Made by a program: the position numbers and the translations under genes. A stretch of DNA of 64,000 nt from Rhabdornis inornatus. Lineage: Eukaryota; Chordata; Aves; Passeriformes; Rhabdornithidae. Below are positions 38,701-51,072 of this stretch, piece after piece (positions within the stretch are counted from its first letter, which is position 1; the number at the start of each line of letters is the position of its first letter). The stretch is from NCBI GenBank assembly GCA_013397075.1, contig VWZS01002677.1:1034438-1098437 (forward strand), read 5' to 3'. A model generated the notes under the pieces. It made no database searches and was not told where the DNA came from. It saw nothing but the letters and a program-made list of their open reading frames with translations.

Positions 38701-39613
38701 CAGTGCAGCCTCATCTCCTGAAAAGGTTTGCAAGTAGGAAAAGGTTGAACAAGGTCCAGGTTCATATTTTAAGTGTTACTATTATCTACAATCAGCCAAT
38801 TTGCCAAGGAAATACAAGTACAGAATTGGGAAATCAGAGAATTGGGTTTATATGATTTCAGGCATAGCATTATTCCCTTTACAGTTTTCCATGGTGAAGT
38901 TTCTACTCAACCATGATGTTAGCAAAGTTGTCATGAATGTCACTAAAGAGATTGAAGGGCAGGGCTCTGCAGAGGAGTTTCCTTCCTCCCAACTCTGGTG
39001 TACTGCAAGCTTTGTGGTTAGAGTTTCAACACTAAATATCTTTTATCATGAAATAGGAATAAAAGAGAATAATGTACGATTTGTTTGTTGGCTGGGAAAT
39101 ACTGCTGAGTTTTTAAAAGTTTATCCAAGCCAATTAATGTCAATAAAAACTTCCCTAAACATATTCACATGCTTTGCATCAGTCCTCTATAAGTTACAAA
39201 TTTTTGCATAGGCTAAACTTACATACAATCAGATCTAGACAAAATCCATCTGTCTCCATGTCTATGAAGAAAAATCTGTGACTGGAAAATTTCTTGGAAC
39301 TGTCATCTTTCTTCCCTCCTTGGTGTTTCTTTGAGAGTTCAATAGCATTTTCCTTTACCCATAAGATCTTGCCTTAATCCTTTTCTTTCTCTTTTGCTTC
39401 TGAAATCATCTACACGGAAAATATTTAGTCTAAGTAGGACTAATATTATTTTTTAAACCACTCCACACTGGCTAGGATTGCTAATCCCCAGTTTGGTTTC
39501 TCTTGATATCTCAGACCCACAGATTAACCTCTGAATGAACAAACTGAAGGCTTTTTGGAGGCAGTGTAAATTGCTCAAATTTAGGGGCAGCAAATTGTTA
39601 GACTTACTCTTTT

Positions 39614-39615
<2 letters not shown>

Positions 39616-39648
<33 letters not shown>

Positions 39649-39657
39649 TGATCTGCT
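39616..39657. repeat. Poly(T), 42 bases
   Basis: Uninterrupted T run, the longest homopolymer in the window. On the minus strand it would be a poly(A), but no retroposed gene body is seen on its 5' side in that orientation (right of 39657). Confidence 0.95.
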
Positions 39658-40080
39658 ATGCAGCAATGGATCAGAAAGTATATCTTTTCTCTTTAGTCTG
39701 TGGCTTTACCTTTTTTCTTTTCTCTGCTGGCATCCAGCCTAATCCTTCTACTTCTTCAGTCAGATGCAGAAAATGCAGTAATTCACTGTTTTCCTTCCTT
39801 CATGCTGTGTAGCTTTGGTATTGTTGAGCGAAATTACATTGTAGAGTAATGTGGGATAGAGCATTATACAGGAAAGTGCTTTTTAAAAACAAGTCTTTGT
39901 GCAGTAAAAAGTGGTGCTACATGGCAAATAGCTCGTGGTAATGATGATGATAGGAATCATAAACATAAAAGAGGAGGAGAGAAAAACAAGGTAAGCAAAA
40001 ATTAGCTCACAGAGTTGAAAGCCTGCCTGGTCTAGTGTGAGCCACCCAAATGTAAAATTACAAGAGAAATTACCATTGAG

Positions 40081-40300
40081 AAGAATATTTTTTAATTAGC
40101 AACAGTCACATTAATTGTCATGATGTATCTGTTTATCTCTCAACAAAATAGGTAAAGCATAAATTCTATTCCTCTTTCTCATCTTAACTCATTTTTTTGA
40201 TTGCATGAATAAGCCACCTCCTAATTAATTTTAGCTATGTTAATTAATAGCTATTAGACTACAGTGAAGCTATTTAGCCACAGCAGATATATTATTTAGA
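40081..40300. promoter_or_regulatory. Candidate non-coding regulatory stretch rich in TAATTA motifs
   Basis: Contains TAATTA or ATTAAT cores at about 40094, 40112, 40221 and 40241, an inverted agctat/atagct pair around gttaatta, and no repeat signature. Such motifs bind many homeodomain proteins, but they are also common in A+T-rich DNA, so this is a weak candidate. Confidence 0.2.
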
Positions 40301-42523
40301 GGTTGTAATAACCCTAAGCATTCTCATTATTATCAATCTGAATAGACATAGATCTGCACAGACAAATGCAGCTTCTACAAAACCTTAAAGCCTGTAAATA
40401 CTAGAGTTTACAAGCAACAGCCTGAGATGTTGTAGATCCATAAGCAACCTCTCTGGCAAGTCAAATGAAAGTTACTTTTGTGATTAAGAAAGGATAACTT
40501 CTCACTGGACTCCATTAAAACTATCCAACAGAAGAGGAAGGTAAAATTATTAGAAAACTGTTTTCAGAGGGACTGAAACCCTTACAGCAAGACCTGGGCT
40601 CTTGAAAAATGGAGTTCCAAGAAGGATGTTGTTTTCTGCTCTGTTTAATTTGTATTTACCTAATGCTGTCCTTCCAAGAATTTACTTCACATCTCCTAGT
40701 ATCCAACAGAGTAACAGTCTCAGATAGGGCTCCTTCACTCCTGCCTCTCAAATTATGTTACAAAATTATTAATGAGAGATGAAGAAGCAGATTCTTTTAT
40801 CAAATGTCGTACGATAAATGAAGGATTTCAGTCCTTGCTTTACTGATTGGTTCAGTCTGTTTTCCTTTTTCTTGGCCCATATATTTTGAACATAGTTAAA
40901 AAATCACTCTTTGCTGTAAGAGTCAGAAGAGGTGATTTGGGAGATGATGACTCATGCTCAGGAAAGCCAGCAGACAAAGCTTTTGCCAGCGATAGACAAT
41001 GATTCCAACACCTCCTCCACAACACAGCCAGAAAATTAGTGTGGGGAATATAACACTGCACAGCTTAAGACATAGGAGAGGTGTGAGACAGAACACATTT
41101 TATCTAAAAGTGGGATGAGTGGGGATATTCAATAGGAAGGAGGAAAGGTCAAGAAATCTGGGATGGAAATCTTGGCTGAAGGATGCAATGTGTAGGGAGT
41201 AGATGAGAGAGGAGAACAGTAAAGTGTGGTGAGAAGAAGTAAGAAGATATCTTAAGCCGTAAAATAAATGCATGCAAAAATCAGAGGCTGTCTTGTATTC
41301 AGGACCATTCTATTTTTAGGGACTGCTGTATTTAATAGAAAATGCAATTTGAGGTATAAATTCTCATTCATCCTTTTGGAATCTTCCTCTCTGTAGATAT
41401 TGAATTCCTCTCACAATAACTGCCAAGCTTCTTTTCCTGCACAGGGAATGTGTATGAGAGCTTCATCTGTCAGCTGATATATTTGGGGATAAGATAAGGT
41501 CAGAGGAGGAAGAGAAAAGGTGGATTTCATATACTGAATAAGAAATGCAAACAAAGATTTAGGAACAACAAAATTACTTCAGAAGTTATTGCAGGCACAT
41601 TTGGTAATGTGTATACATGCAAAGTAAATACTTCATTATATTGGAGTGAGAAAGTTCAGAATGTCATTTGCAGTAGCAAGTGTTTCCAGACATGATAAAA
41701 GGAATAAAACAATGCAGATTCTGAAAGATTTGGTGAATTTCTCAGAGCTGTAGTCTCACCAGTGAAATTCTCTCAGCCTAAAAAGTAGAGGTTTAGAGTA
41801 GGAAATAGCATTTCCTGTAGAGATATTGACAGAACTATTGTGTTGCTGACTCTTGCATGTTCCTTTCCCATCTTCCCATTTCCTTGCTTCCTCCCATCCT
41901 CCCCTTATCTATATATTTTGACTATGCTATGATTAGGACATGAGTTTAATATAATATATGCCTACATAATCTCCAGTAGATCAGGATACCTCTCTAAATA
42001 AGGCCTGTATTCTTCATTCCTAATAATTCCATGTGACAAAAGCCCTGCAGGTGTTTTGCTGTGAAGGTGGTGAGGGGGAGGGAGGGGAGAGGTGTGTGTG
42101 TGCCACGGATCACAGCAAAACTCTGCTGCAAATGCTTCTCTGCCAGGATCAAGGATATACCTGCATAGCCCCCTGTGACTATTCAGCAGCTGATGAATGC
42201 ACACTGGGCCTCCTCCAAGCACCTTATAATTGATCTGGAGCAAATGTGCACAAAGATATCCCACTGCTTAACGAACTGAAGCCCTGCTGGTTAGTACAAG
42301 TATCACTATGCTAACCTTCCTCCTTGGCTGATTTTAATCTTCTGGCTAGATCACACAGTTAATTGTTTCTCATTTATCCATATTAGAGGAAGATCATATG
42401 AAATCCATGTAAATTAGGCTGTGGGAGACTCATTTACTACGTTTACAGAAAACTTGCAGAGAGATTTTTGCCAATAGAACAGGTTTTTTGTCTGGTTCTG
42501 ACAAAGATCTGCGTGGTGTGGTG

Positions 42524-43109
42524 TGCCCAGGTGGCCAAGAGGGCCAATGACACCTGGCCTGTATCAGCCATGGTGTGGCAGCAGGACAGGACAGTGACTG
42601 TCCCCTGTGCTGGGCACTGGTGAGGGCACATCTTGCACCCTGTGTTCAGTTCTTCTCATCTTGCACCCTGTGTTCTTCTCACCACAAGAAGGACATTGAG
42701 GGGCTGGAGCCTGTCCAGAGAAGGGCAATGGAGCTAGGGAAGGCTCTGGAGCACAAGTCTGATGAGAAGTAGCTGAGGGAGCTGGGGATGCTTAGCCTGG
42801 AGAAAAGGAGGCTCAAAAGAGAACTGAAAGGAGTTTGTGGCCAGGTGGGGTTGGCATCTCATCCTGGCTAGCAAATGGCAGGACAAGAGGATGGCCTCAG
42901 GCTGCACCAGGGGAAGTTCAGATGTGATATTAGGGAAAATTCCTTCACTGAACAGGTGGTCGGCCTTTACAGAATGGGCTGCTCAGAGTGCAACCACTGT
43001 CCCTGAAAGTATTCAAAAAGACACACCAGACGTGGCACTTGGGGATGGTGGTGGGCCTGGCAGTGCTGAGCCCAGGACTGGACTCAGTTCCAAACCCTGT
43101 GATCCTGTG
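42524..43109 (+). mobile_element. CR1 LINE 3' half-kilobase, sense, with decayed reverse-transcriptase end
   Basis: This is the longest clear CR1 copy here. In order it shows gtgcccaggtggccaagagg, acagtgactgtcccctgtgc, ggacattgaggggctggagc, gagaagggcaatggagct, ggagcacaagtctgatgag, gctgagggagctggggatgc, tggagaaaaggaggctc, aacaggtggtcggc, gaatgggctgc and a terminus near ccctgtgatcctgtg. The part up to about 42830 once encoded the C-terminal end of the reverse transcriptase. It is now broken by stops, for example the tag ending a frame at 42772, and by small indels. It also carries a 28-bp internal tandem duplication. Not functional. Confidence 0.95.
42629..42679. repeat. 28-bp tandem duplication inside the CR1
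   Basis: catcttgcaccctgtgtt starts at 42629 and again at 42657, and both are followed by ttct-type sequence. The second copy is 5 bases shorter (it lacks cagtt). The normal element has this part once, so the duplication occurred after insertion or in the source copy. Confidence 0.88.
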
Positions 43110-46100
43110 TGCCCCATGGCATAGGTTCAAGGAGCTGCTGCTCTGCTGCAGGTGTGCTGGTGGCAGTAGGAAAATTTCCCTATGATATTTGAGGATATTG
43201 ACTGTAGCTTGCATTTACCTACTCCTTCCTCTCCTGGATGCGACTGTCTTGAAAAGCAGTATTTTTCATAGATTGAATCCATTATCCTTGCCTGGAAAAC
43301 CCCTTGGATTACAAAAAGGACATTGTTCTCTGTGGTAGGTTTTATTTCTGAACCTCCTGCCACATATTAGACATGAGCTTCTGCTCCTGTGGGGACCTGT
43401 GTAGTAACTGCAATTGAAAAAAATCTCCAAACCTAGACAGAGAATTTGGAGTAAATGTCTTTAATTTTTAAGCATGATACCAGGCAATTTGGTTGAAATT
43501 TACTAGTGTAAAGTTGTAAACAAGGTCAAAATTCAATTTCCCTCTCTGTTTGGGCTTTGGAGGGTAGGTGTCTTGGGTTTTGTTTGGTTTTGTCATTTTG
43601 GCTGAGGGTTTATTGTTTGATTCATTTGCTTTTGTTTTCTTGAACACATTTGATGCTCTGCTGCCCTTTGCTTTGTAATTTTCCTACTCTGAGTTGCCTT
43701 GTAATTTTCTTACTCTGAGTTTGTGCAGCCTACAACTGAAGCATTCATCCTAAATTATAATTTATTTTTTCCCACTTTTACTATAAACAGATTAAACATT
43801 TATACACAGATAGCAAGGAATTGATCTCTTTGATCTCAGACCTTCCTCCTTTTTTTTTTTTAATGAGATGAAGTTTGTGTGCTATGAAGCCATTTCATTT
43901 TTGCAAAGGAAGTGTAATGAAGTATCACATAAAGGATTAACATTTTACACTTGCTTTACAAAGCATGGTGATAAATAATCAGCAGCTCTTTGCCTTGTAG
44001 TGTGTGGAATCATGCAGTGCCTATTTCATAGCTGTCTAAAAGTGCCTACTTGGTTTCTGTTTTTCAGGACTGACTAGTTCTGCATAATTTCTGCATTTAG
44101 GAAGTCAAGCTATGAATCCCTCTTAAAGAAGCCCAGTGCTTTGTATTAAATATAAATATATAGTCATTTCTTGCTTTTGTGATCATGGTGTCTCTGAATG
44201 CTGACTGGGAACTGAAAACCTGTAGGAGGAATTCATCCTGATGTATGGATACCATGGGATGTCAGCATCACCTCCACAGTAAGAATGTTTGTTTTTGTGG
44301 AATGGTTTGGTCCAGCGGACTGTGGCAGTTCTCTCAGTCCCCATTCCTAGGGTTCTTCAAGAAGGGCAAATCACTGTAGTTTCCAGGAGTTTCCAGCTCA
44401 CACGTGTTCAGATGTGCCTTGTCACTGTGCCTGGTGTGCTTCAGCCACAGGCAGAGGTTGGAAAATTTAATGCTTTGACAAAAAGGAGCAGGGTAGTGGG
44501 AATCCCAGCCTGAATCCTGCATTTGTCCTGAGAGAGTTGTACACACCGTGATTCCTCACCCATGGTGCTCTCATCTTCTCTGTAAGACACCTCTGTAAGA
44601 AAGCACAAATTTGGGTACATTGGACAAGAACACCTTTTCTTTCTGGGTGAATGACTCGACTTCTCAGGAATGTTCTGTCTTTATTACCTGCAATGCAAAT
44701 GTATCTTTCTAGGCTAGGAATGTACCGCCTTTTCCTGGTTTGAAAAAGTAAAGCTACTTTAAAAAAGAAGTTGATCTTGGCTGATTTTAAGGTTCTTAGA
44801 ACAATCTGGAAAGCTGAGGTATTGATTGTAGGTGCCCTTGGTCTGGCAGGGGCTGTGAGGGGTGGCCATGGCTCATCTGTAACACACTGGACTAGGGGAA
44901 AAGCATGAGGATGAAGGAACTGCTGACAGGAGTTGCCTTACACTGACCACAGCCTTCAAGTCAAGTCTGTTGCAAACACAAGCTTTTCAATCTTAATTTT
45001 AACCTCCCTGTCCTTTGAGGACAGGAAGTAAGAAATCAGCTGGGTGGTTTGGTAGCCAGATTAAGTGAACTCACCACCAGACAGATGTCTTGGGAAGACC
45101 TTTATGCACCTTAGTTGCATGGTAATGCAACTGTTTTTTGCTATTCTATTACTGTGCTTCAGTGGTATAAAATCATCCAAATGACATGGGAATTATTTGC
45201 ATATAGTCTTGGTTAGTTGAGGGGAAAAGGAGGGCATCAGTGTGAAATCTAGTTGAGATAATTACTGCATATGTGAAAATGTTAACACATAAGTTCTTCC
45301 AGATCCAATGATTCACTCTGTGAACTGTTCCTTTTTATGCTACTTTCACTGAAGAAATGTTGCCTGTCTATAGTTTATCTCTCTTTGTTCTTCTTTCAGC
45401 CAATATAGCTTTGTAGTGATGCAGAAAGAAAGGACACAATGTACCTAACAAGATAGGAAAAATCCTGACATTGTCATTGTATAAACACATGGCATAGGAC
45501 AAAACCTCGTGTTTTCCTGTTTCAAAACATAAGGTTTATAAGCACATTCAGTAATTTGCATGTGCCCACAGAAATCTGTACTGACTTATTCTATTTTAAA
45601 GCATAAAGCAAAAGAGCCTGATCTTCAGTGACTTTGTATCAGCAAGAGTCTGGTCTGACACAGAGTGAACATCAGATTCTATATGATCAGTGGCAGGGTA
45701 CAAAGAAATGAAGGTAATAAGCAAAACAGGGATCTTTTACATGTCCAAAACCCATTATGAGAACACTACAAAAGACTTCTATGAAGGCAGAAGGGAAGCA
45801 ACTTAATGCTTTTGATCATTATTCGTATTTTAAATGCAGCATTTAACTAACTCAATAAAGCAATTTTTTTCATGAAATTTAAGATAAAGAGTTAAAGAAA
45901 TTCTGCAGAGTTCAGACCCAGCCAGACTAGATTATTGTGTCTATTTTGATGTACGTTTTAAAGTAGATATCCTCAGATTTTTGTGAACACTTTAATTCAA
46001 TTCTTCTTATGTCAGGTATAAGCTACTTTTTGGGCTGTGTCTCCCTCCAGAGGCATTTTTATGAGAATGTGCGACTAGTTTTTGATTTTATGAAGCTGAA

Positions 46101-47826
46101 GGAAAAATGGAAAATTATGCCTTGTTTACAGTGCAAGAGGTAATTATTTATGCAGCATAATATTTTGTTGAGCTCACTTTCAGGCTGAAACAGGCAATTC
46201 TAAGGATCACAGTCACTATCATGACACCTTGCTGGGACAGCAAAAATCAGTATTGGTGATATTGAATATCAGTAACATTGCAGAAATTTTCAGCAAAACT
46301 GAAGTTTAGCCATGTATTATTAAAATCAAAGTGGTAGTGGGGAGAAAGGCTGTCCTTTAATGCAAGTCACTTCCAGTTAAGTACTGCAGCGATTCTTACT
46401 CTTGCTCTGCCATGCATATATTTCTGTGTACTGAATACAAACAGAGTCTACTACATTTTTAGGGCTCCTTATTCTTCTGAAGAAGGGTAGAAACCTTAGT
46501 TTCTCCCTAATCATGAGGAAAGGAAAAAAGGAAGAAACAAGGGCATAGACACCAATATGCAGCCTGAAGATGTAGAACTAACCCTGATCTCATCCCCAGG
46601 GATTTTCAAGTACCTGTACAAAATGCTTCCTCCAGCTCTCTGAAGCTCATTCCTTACTTTTACACACCTCAGTAAAAGGCCATACTATTGATTACCCTTG
46701 CCCTTTTGCTCAGTTTGCTTGTTCACTAGAAAATCCTTCCACATGTTGAAGAAGATATTTTCCTCTTATGTCTTAAATAGCTTTCTCTGACTCCTTTTGT
46801 ACAGTTTATTTTCTTTGTGTTTCTGTGACAACACCATCTAAATTGTTAAAACTAATTCCATGACTTTACTTATTCTAAACTGAAGGGGAAAAAACCCAAC
46901 AGAAGCTAACAAATAATAAACAGCCAACCAAAAAACCTCAAAACAAACCCCACACCACCTTTTTAATTGAAGTGCCAAATTTTGTTTCACCCATTGTGAT
47001 CAACAGGCTTCCAAATCTCCTTCAAAGATTGTTTTCCCGTTCTGTGCCTAGGATAGGGCTTCGCAAAAGAAATATCCTGGAAATTCCTCATCTAATTTAA
47101 AGAATACAAATAAGATATAAAATAAGTACATCTGTTTTATATTTGTTTACATTTGTTCACTTTCTAAAATGTCCACCTTCGATTATGAAAAAAAAGCTGA
47201 GAATTTTGAATGCATCTCTTAGACTCAACAATTTAGATATGTTAGTTTACTTCAGCAAATGGTCAGACAATCATCGTTTTCAGCTGAAATTAGGTATAAT
47301 AGGGCAACATGCTCCTATGCACACACTGCTTGGGCATAGAAAGACTGACCAGCTGCATTATGAGCATGTCTTGTTAAATATTTGTTGTCACAGTTGGTGT
47401 CAGTAAACTGAAGTTTCAAATGTAATCTTTGTTTTTCTAAATATTTCTTTAGCTTCTGGCTTAGTGACCTTCTTTTTGTCTTGTTTTTCCTGTTCCTTAC
47501 TCTCCTCTCTACAGCAATATATCACTGCAGCAAACAGCTCATCACAGCTGTCACACTGAGAACTTTCCAGAATTGTGAAGTTTTGATGTCTCAGCAAATC
47601 AGACAGTATTTTCAGTTTAGTACATGGCAGATTGCTTTTTAGAATGGGCTGGAAGACTTAGTAATGGAATATGGTGCCTTTCAGCTACTTAAATCTATTT
47701 CAGTTTGATAGTGACAGAAAATTCATTACCACCTGTATTGTGAATAAGTGCAGATATTTGGCGAAAGGGTGGTCTCTGTTTTTCTTCCCATATTCAGAAG
47801 TTCAAAAAGGTTTCACTAAATTCAGT
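43110..47826. other. Unique-looking non-coding DNA
   Basis: No gene or transposon is recognised. It includes a G/T-rich tract at about 43561-43650, a 26-bp imperfect tandem duplication at 43673-43722 and an A/C-rich tract at about 46889-46970. The stretch 46080-46200 is non-repetitive and could be conserved non-coding DNA. Short frames at 44289-44546 on both strands have no domain. Confidence 0.5.
43673..43722. repeat. 26-bp tandem duplication
   Basis: ttgtaattttcctactctga and the following gttgcc at 43673-43698 repeat from 43699 with one substitution before the end. Confidence 0.85.
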
Positions 47827-47891
47827 TCTTTTAGGATTAGCCATTACTTGGCTAACTTTAAAGTAGCCAAGGAATGGCTAATCCTAAAAGA
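47827..47891. other. 65-nt near-perfect hairpin (palindrome)
   Basis: cttttaggattagccatt (47828-47845) and aatggctaatcctaaaag (47873-47890) are exact reverse complements. After one mismatch (47846/47872), cttggctaac pairs with gtagccaag with one bulged A, leaving a tttaaa loop (47857-47862). About 27 base pairs form, plus a T-A pair at the ends. Each arm also contains its own inverted ttagcca/tggctaa pair. The size fits a microRNA-type precursor or a tiny palindromic DNA-transposon derivative. No target-site duplication is evident at the edges. The open frame 47671-47976 running through it has no domain. Confidence 0.9.
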
Positions 47892-48001
47892 TGATTCAAC
47901 TAAAAATGATATTTTTCCTACCCTTTCAGTTCAGGGAACACTTCAGTGTCTGAGAACTGGGCAAAGTCAGTTCTGAGTTGGACCTAGAGAAGCACAGGTA
48001 A
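47892..48001. other. Non-coding spacer
   Basis: No feature is recognised between the hairpin and the CR1. Confidence 0.5.
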
Positions 48002-48505
48002 TCATAGAATCATAAAGCAGTCTGGGGTTGAAGATACCTGAAAGATCATCTCATTCCAAGCCCCCTGCCATGGCACAGACACGTTTCACTAGACCAGGCT
48101 GCTCAGAGCCCACCCAACCTGGCCTTGGGGTGGGGCATCCACAGCTTCTCTGAGTAACCTGTTCCAGAGCTTCATCACCGTCACAGTAAAAAAAATCTCT
48201 TCCTAATATCTACTCTAAACCTACCCTGCTTCAGTTTAAAACCATTCCCCCTTGTCCTATCAGTACATGCTCTCATAAAAAGTCCCTTTCTTACTTTCCT
48301 GTAGGCTCCCTAAAGGTACTGAAAGGCTTCTCTAAGGTCTCTCCAGAACCTTCTCTTCTCCAGGATGAGCAGCCCCAGCTCTCTCATCCTGTGTTCACAG
48401 CAGAGCTGCTGCATCCCTCTGATCACCTCAGCGCCTCCTTTGGCCTGGCTCCAACCTGTGCTTGGGATTGCCCTGACCCTTGTGCAGGACCTTCACAATA
48501 TTCCC
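48002..48505 (-). mobile_element. CR1 LINE 3' region, antisense, internally deleted
   Basis: It starts with the antisense terminus (tcatagaatcataaagcag). Then come ccccctgccatggcacagac, cactagaccaggctgctcag, aacctggccttgg, ggggcatccacagcttctct, acctgttccagagcttcatc, cttgtcctatc, accttctcttctccaggatg, agcagccccagctctctcat and tgcatccctctgatcacctc. After ctggctccaacctg (about 48440-48460) it jumps to gcttgggattgccctgaccc and gtgcaggacctt, a part that lies further inside the element, so an internal piece is lost. Beyond 48505 the match ends. Confidence 0.93.
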
Positions 48506-51072
48506 CTTCACAGCTAAAAGGGCTGAAGTTACAGTTTAGTTTGGGTTCATGGAGCAAAGTGAGAAGTCTGTTACTCAATCCTTGGAAGAGCCACTGCCCA
48601 GCACTACCCTGAGCACTCTCAAGTTTGCTGCATTAATTTTGAGTCCTCTGTTCCATCCAGTTTCTACATGTACAACCATGTAGGAAGTTAGTTTAGTACT
48701 TTTGTTTCCCTTTATTTCCTTTAGTTTGAATATTTCATTCAACTCTGGTATTTTGATCTTCAACACTTCCTCAAATTTTGAAGAACTTTTGATCAGCTTT
48801 GGTCAGTAGCCAGGCAATCTCCAAAAAGAATGTGTGTTTATCTTCCAGATTTGTGTCTCTAATACTTTCAAGGTGCTCTGAGTTTTGCAAATGCATGGGG
48901 TATGCTCAAACTTAGCTGATGGAGATGAAAAGTTAATAATACAAATTAGGACTGGTACAACTTTATTTCCCAGTAAGATTTCCTTGAATATGTTAACGTT
49001 TGACTATTGTTTTCCCAACAGTGGATTTTTAAGTCTGGGAGACACAAATGAGTTCTGAAATGAGTTACCCAATCAGTTTTTCAAAATGGCTTTGCTGATC
49101 ATGAGATTGTGTTATCTTCACAATCTGAAGATAATTCTGGAGATTTGTATATGGCTGAACCCATTTCTGCATTATTTACTCCTAATTTTGTATTTACTTA
49201 TGCAAACATAAGAATGAGCAATGGTATTATAAACTCTGCTATTAGCATTCAATAATACCTCCTGTTGTTTTGTTGGATCCCCTTTACTAACATTTTCACA
49301 AATGGTAATTTGCTTTTTGTAATAAAAGTAGTTAGAAGTACTTATTTACTTAATAAACCCACACATCTTTACAGAAGTCATTGGGGTTGCATGAAGTCAA
49401 GAATCTGTCTTTATGTACAGTGAATCATCAAAAATGGTTCTGTCATACACATTTTAAAAGACTGCATAAAAACATTTGCATAATACAGTCATAATAGAGC
49501 TGCTACACTGTGATCCATCACGTCAGCTCTCAAACATTCTCTGCAGGGTTTATGCTCTTTTTGCTAGGAAAAGAAAAAAATAATTTACTGCACTGATCTT
49601 ATCTCCCTACATGGTGCTAAAATGTACAGTGTTCATACTTTTTTTTCCAAAGCTATGAAATGGAAAGTATGTTTATCCTTCTTAAATTTCGTAGGAAGAA
49701 TGAAAACTCTTAGAAAGACAAATCAATAGATTTACCCTTTTCCAGTGGGAAAATCACTACCACAAGTTGCCATTTAAGTTTGGTACTTTGCCTGGACTGT
49801 ACACACTGTTTATCACACAAAGTTAATAACAAGATGTCAAGAAATAACTCTTTGCAGCCTAAATTATTTTGCATTAAAAAAAAAAAAGACAATCACTTTT
49901 ATTCTTGATCCAATTGAAATGTGTTTTTTTCCTTTAAAAAAGAAAAAGCTCTGTTCTCTGTGGAATGGAGAAAGCAAATGGTGTAACAGGTAAACTGTGC
50001 TGTGCATCTCTTGCTATGGTTTTACCAAGCTGTGAACACAATGTGGTGCTGGCTGTTTGTCACAGTGTAAATTCTTACCTTATCCACTGCCTGTCCCCTC
50101 TTCTCCCACCACGTATCAGTATGTACAGCATGTTTCACTTGTTGTCCACAGTCAAGATCTGCTGGTATATGTTACATCCCATTTTCAATTAAGGAACATT
50201 CAATTTCATGTCCATACTTACAGACTCTGAATGAAGGCTCATAGAAAATTTCACTGCAAAATTAGAAGGAAAAAAAAAACCTCAAGCACTATCTCTTTCC
50301 TGCTACTCCTGGGAAAATGAGAGACTAATTCTTGTGTCTCTCAGCCTTTGGCTTAAGAATGATGGATATGTGTGTGGCCCTGCTTCCTAGTCTGAGTAAT
50401 ACAACCCTTTTTCTATCACTGTGCACTTTAAGCAGATACACTCTGTAAGCCACACTGAGGAAAACAGTTTAACCCTACCTTATCACAGAACTAAAACACA
50501 TCATCACTAAACTCCCCTGGGAGTTTGCAAAAATGGTCTGTGTCCCTTCGAGGAAGAAAGCTTAATGAAAGAATCTTTAAATGTTATCTCTAAAACTCAC
50601 TGCACAATGCAGGGAGACATGGAGTCTGGGCAAAGAAGTCAGTGTGTCAGGGATGTCTAGCCCTGAAACAGATACGAAGGGAAAGCTGTTAACCAAGACT
50701 TGCAAAATATTTCCATTAGATACTCCTCATTAGTCCTGTGACAGCCTTCTACTATTGTACATTTGACATTCAAATCTGTAGGTTTTGCATTATAGTAATC
50801 TTTTAATTGATGTTTTATCTCATCAGTTTTATAAATGTGGTTTATTAATGAGTGTAATTTAAAGAAGTTATGAACTATATTACTTGAGTTTTAAATATTA
50901 GTGACAGTTTCAAGCCTGTCAATCAGAAATCTGAAATGTTTAAAATGTTTAAAGATGCCCTGGACTTTGATTTTTTCCAGTTACATTTGTATGTAAGAGA
51001 CATACATTTGTAAGAGAGCTTAAGGGACTTTTTGATCATTTAATCTGATGTAATGCATACCATAGCCCTTCA
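48506..51072. other. Unique-looking non-coding DNA
   Basis: No gene or clear transposon is recognised. A stretch near 50335-50360 weakly resembles the start of U2 snRNA and was rejected (see rejected list). Confidence 0.5.

Larger units (their letters stand above)
38701..42523. other. Unique-looking non-coding DNA
   Basis: No gene or large transposon is recognised. It includes a 42-base poly(T), an A+T-rich, homeodomain-motif-rich stretch at 40081-40300 and a purine/G-rich tract at about 42066-42100 that ends in (GT)n. A 136-codon frame at 38801-39211 has no recognised domain. Confidence 0.5.

Noticed and set aside
38801..39211. 136-codon plus-strand frame
   Set aside because: No recognisable domain. 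It starts 100 bp after a CR1 terminus in ordinary non-coding DNA.
42066..42100. G-rich tract as G-quadruplex candidate
   Set aside because: Only three runs of three or more G occur close together, so it does not meet the usual four-run pattern.
42575..43124. Open frames with reverse-transcriptase-like end sequence
   Set aside because: They belong to the CR1 copy and are split by stops and indels; annotated as a mobile-element remnant, not as a gene.
50338..50362. Sequence tctctcagcctttggcttaa, similar to the start of U2 snRNA
   Set aside because: Similarity covers only about 20 bases with indels. The following U2 sequence (the branch-site pairing region) is absent, so I cannot support even a pseudogene.
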